This document shows positions 62,895-64,000 of a stretch of 64,000 nt of DNA, in pieces. The notes under the pieces were generated by a model that did no database searches, had not been told where the DNA came from, and saw only the letters and a program-made list of their open reading frames with translations. How positions within the stretch are numbered: the stretch's first letter is position 1; each line of letters starts with the position of its first letter. Made by a program: the position numbers and the translations under genes. Source of the stretch: a virus; IMG/VR virus record IMGVR_UViG_3300031521_000034, positions 28,988 through 92,987 of that record; one strand, 5' to 3'.

Positions 62895-63446
62895 ATGCCT
62901 ACCAAGCTCAACTCCCCCGAAGACTTCACGCAACTCACCACAGTTCAGAATGTCCTGAGCAAACTTAATGCGGCTGTTCATCTCGAAGCCGCACTCGTGG
63001 ATCAACAGATTACTTTTATTCCTCGCATTCGTGGCCTGCATATGGATACTCATCTGGGCGTCTTTAATTCACGCACTCTGACTATGTCGGCAGCAATCAA
63101 CGGCCTTACGAGTGTGCCCATCCTGATTGTGCTCAAAGAGCACGGTGAAAGCATCTCTGAAGGTAAAGCATCATTTGATATTGAGGCGATTAGCATATCG
63201 ACCGATATCAGCTACAATAACGGTGCCGTTAAAGCCAAGATGCAGGTCGAATACAAGATCGACATGTTCTGTAAAGCCGTCAATAATTTTGCCAATCAAT
63301 TCAGTAGTGTTGTGCAGGCTATCCTGGATACTCGCACCGGTATGAACTGTTACATCAATGCTTCTCAGGAATTCGTTCGGTATCTGCTGCGCGATGACGT
63401 AGTTCTTCAGTACGGCTCTGATACCGCCGTCAACCTTCAGCCTTAA
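62895..63446 (+). CDS. Hypothetical protein, paralogue of the previous gene
   Basis: A 183-residue protein with CAGGAGA 9 bases upstream. Helical start, long beta-strand middle (FDIEAISISTDISYNNGAVK), and the C-terminal helix-strand-helix shared with the gene at 62273: a run of helix, then an I-N motif, then a helix ending in Q/E-Y-G. The two are separated by a hairpin and may have arisen by duplication. Function unknown. Confidence 0.55.
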   Translation: MPTKLNSPEDFTQLTTVQNVLSKLNAAVHLEAALVDQQITFIPRIRGLHMDTHLGVFNSRTLTMSAAINGLTSVPILIVLKEHGESISEGKASFDIEAISISTDISYNNGAVKAKMQVEYKIDMFCKAVNNFANQFSSVVQAILDTRTGMNCYINASQEFVRYLLRDDVVLQYGSDTAVNLQP

Positions 63447-63470
63447 AAAGAATAGAGGATATAAACAATC

Positions 63471-64000
63471 ATGACTGAACATATTGAAGTACTCTTTGAT
63501 GAGCTTGCTCCTCAAAGGCTCACTGATGCGTTCACTCGCTTCTTTGAGTTTTCCAATCCCGATTACCAGAATAACCCCGACTATGTCGTAAAGTTCGATC
63601 TCACAAAGGACTCGTACGACATAGCTTGGAAGCGGATGGTCAGTGATCGGCGCATTCAGCACTTTCAAATCACCGGGGATATCCACACCCATAAAATCAA
63701 TTTTCCCTTCACCCTTCACACTACCAGAGCATGGTCTATCAGAGGGGAAGAGACTCTTTCGGTGGAGTCCATTGAATTCATAATCCCTGATGACCTCAAT
63801 GAGAACATCCTGATCTCCTACCCGTACGAAGCACTCCTCGCAGCCAGTAACAGATATGCTCTCCACTGTTCAAATATCAGGGGTTCATTTATCCTAATGG
63901 ACATACCCTTCACAGCAGAGAAGACTCAGTCTCTCCGACGTGGCTTTCTTATGTTTTTGAATGATGTCAATCAGGCTCATGCTAGTAAAGCCCGAGTCAC
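63471..64000 (+). CDS. Hypothetical protein (3' end outside window)
   Basis: The frame is open from ATG 63471 to the window edge, 176 codons without a stop. AGAGGAT lies 11 bases upstream. The visible part has a helical start (EVLFDELAPQRLTDAFTRFF), a beta-rich middle with IAWKRMV and FQITGDIHTHKINF, then a helical stretch (SLRRGFLMFLNDVNQAHASK). It fits the helix-and-strand plan of the preceding two proteins. Function unknown. Confidence 0.55.
   Translation, partial: MTEHIEVLFDELAPQRLTDAFTRFFEFSNPDYQNNPDYVVKFDLTKDSYDIAWKRMVSDRRIQHFQITGDIHTHKINFPFTLHTTRAWSIRGEETLSVESIEFIIPDDLNENILISYPYEALLAASNRYALHCSNIRGSFILMDIPFTAEKTQSLRRGFLMFLNDVNQAHASKARV

Noticed and set aside
1-64000. tRNA genes, rRNA, CRISPR arrays, insertion sequences, integrase or attachment sites
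   Set aside because: None recognised by eye on either strand; repeats seen are coding repeats or hairpins only.

Overview
The window is a tightly packed stretch of a large tailed bacteriophage genome, most likely a jumbo phage of a Gram-negative host. The reasons are: a multisubunit-type RNA polymerase cut into separate genes; a 2335-residue tape-measure-like protein; a prohead-protease-like protein; a portal-like protein; a long fibre locus; recombination and repair genes of phage type (RuvC-like, Rad50/gp46-like, RNase H, a RecA-like ATPase); and spanin-type lysis genes, which only make sense with an outer membrane. No rRNA, tRNA, insertion sequence or CRISPR array was seen. Gene content does not let me name a genus. 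Assignments rest on motifs read by eye; no search was run.

Layout. 1-2393 (-): end-truncated portal-like gene. 2425-8194 (+): two virion-type proteins, RuvC-like resolvase, a spanin pair, a small membrane protein and a CYTH-like protein. 8253-18962 (-): membrane-anchored lytic transglycosylase, then five fibre or tail genes; three of these share an N-terminal anchoring domain and the last ends in an S74 self-cleaving chaperone. 19052-25929 (mixed): a virion-type protein, the Rad50/gp46-like ATPase, a baseplate-spike-like protein and two unknowns. 26017-28837 (+): a second spanin-like pair and a long RNase H. 28896-29765 (-): unknown. 29878-35735 (+): RecA-like ATPase, a run of small overlapping genes including a SLOG-DUF488 fusion and a NADAR-like protein, and what looks like a detached C-terminal piece of RNA polymerase beta. 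35575-36102 (-): a gene overlapping its neighbour tail to tail. 36168-39317 (+): small genes including a second NADAR-like paralogue. 39372-48395 (-): a tail or baseplate protein and the tape measure with a transglycosylase domain. 48407-57565 (+): beta-prime N-terminal part, beta body, virion-type proteins and the prohead protease. 57770-64000 (+): a series of small proteins of unknown function, several apparently paralogous.

How it fits together. The phage appears to carry its own transcription enzyme in at least four pieces: beta-prime N part, beta body and beta C part here, with the beta-prime C part expected outside the window. Host lysis would use the membrane-bound transglycosylase plus one or two spanin pairs. 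Recombination would use RuvC, the gp46-like ATPase, the RecA-like ATPase and RNase H. Transcription units are delimited by perfect 9-18 bp hairpins, most without a clear T-tract, and divergent genes are sometimes only 11-31 bp apart, so promoters must lie inside coding sequence. There is no gene-free stretch above 300 bases.
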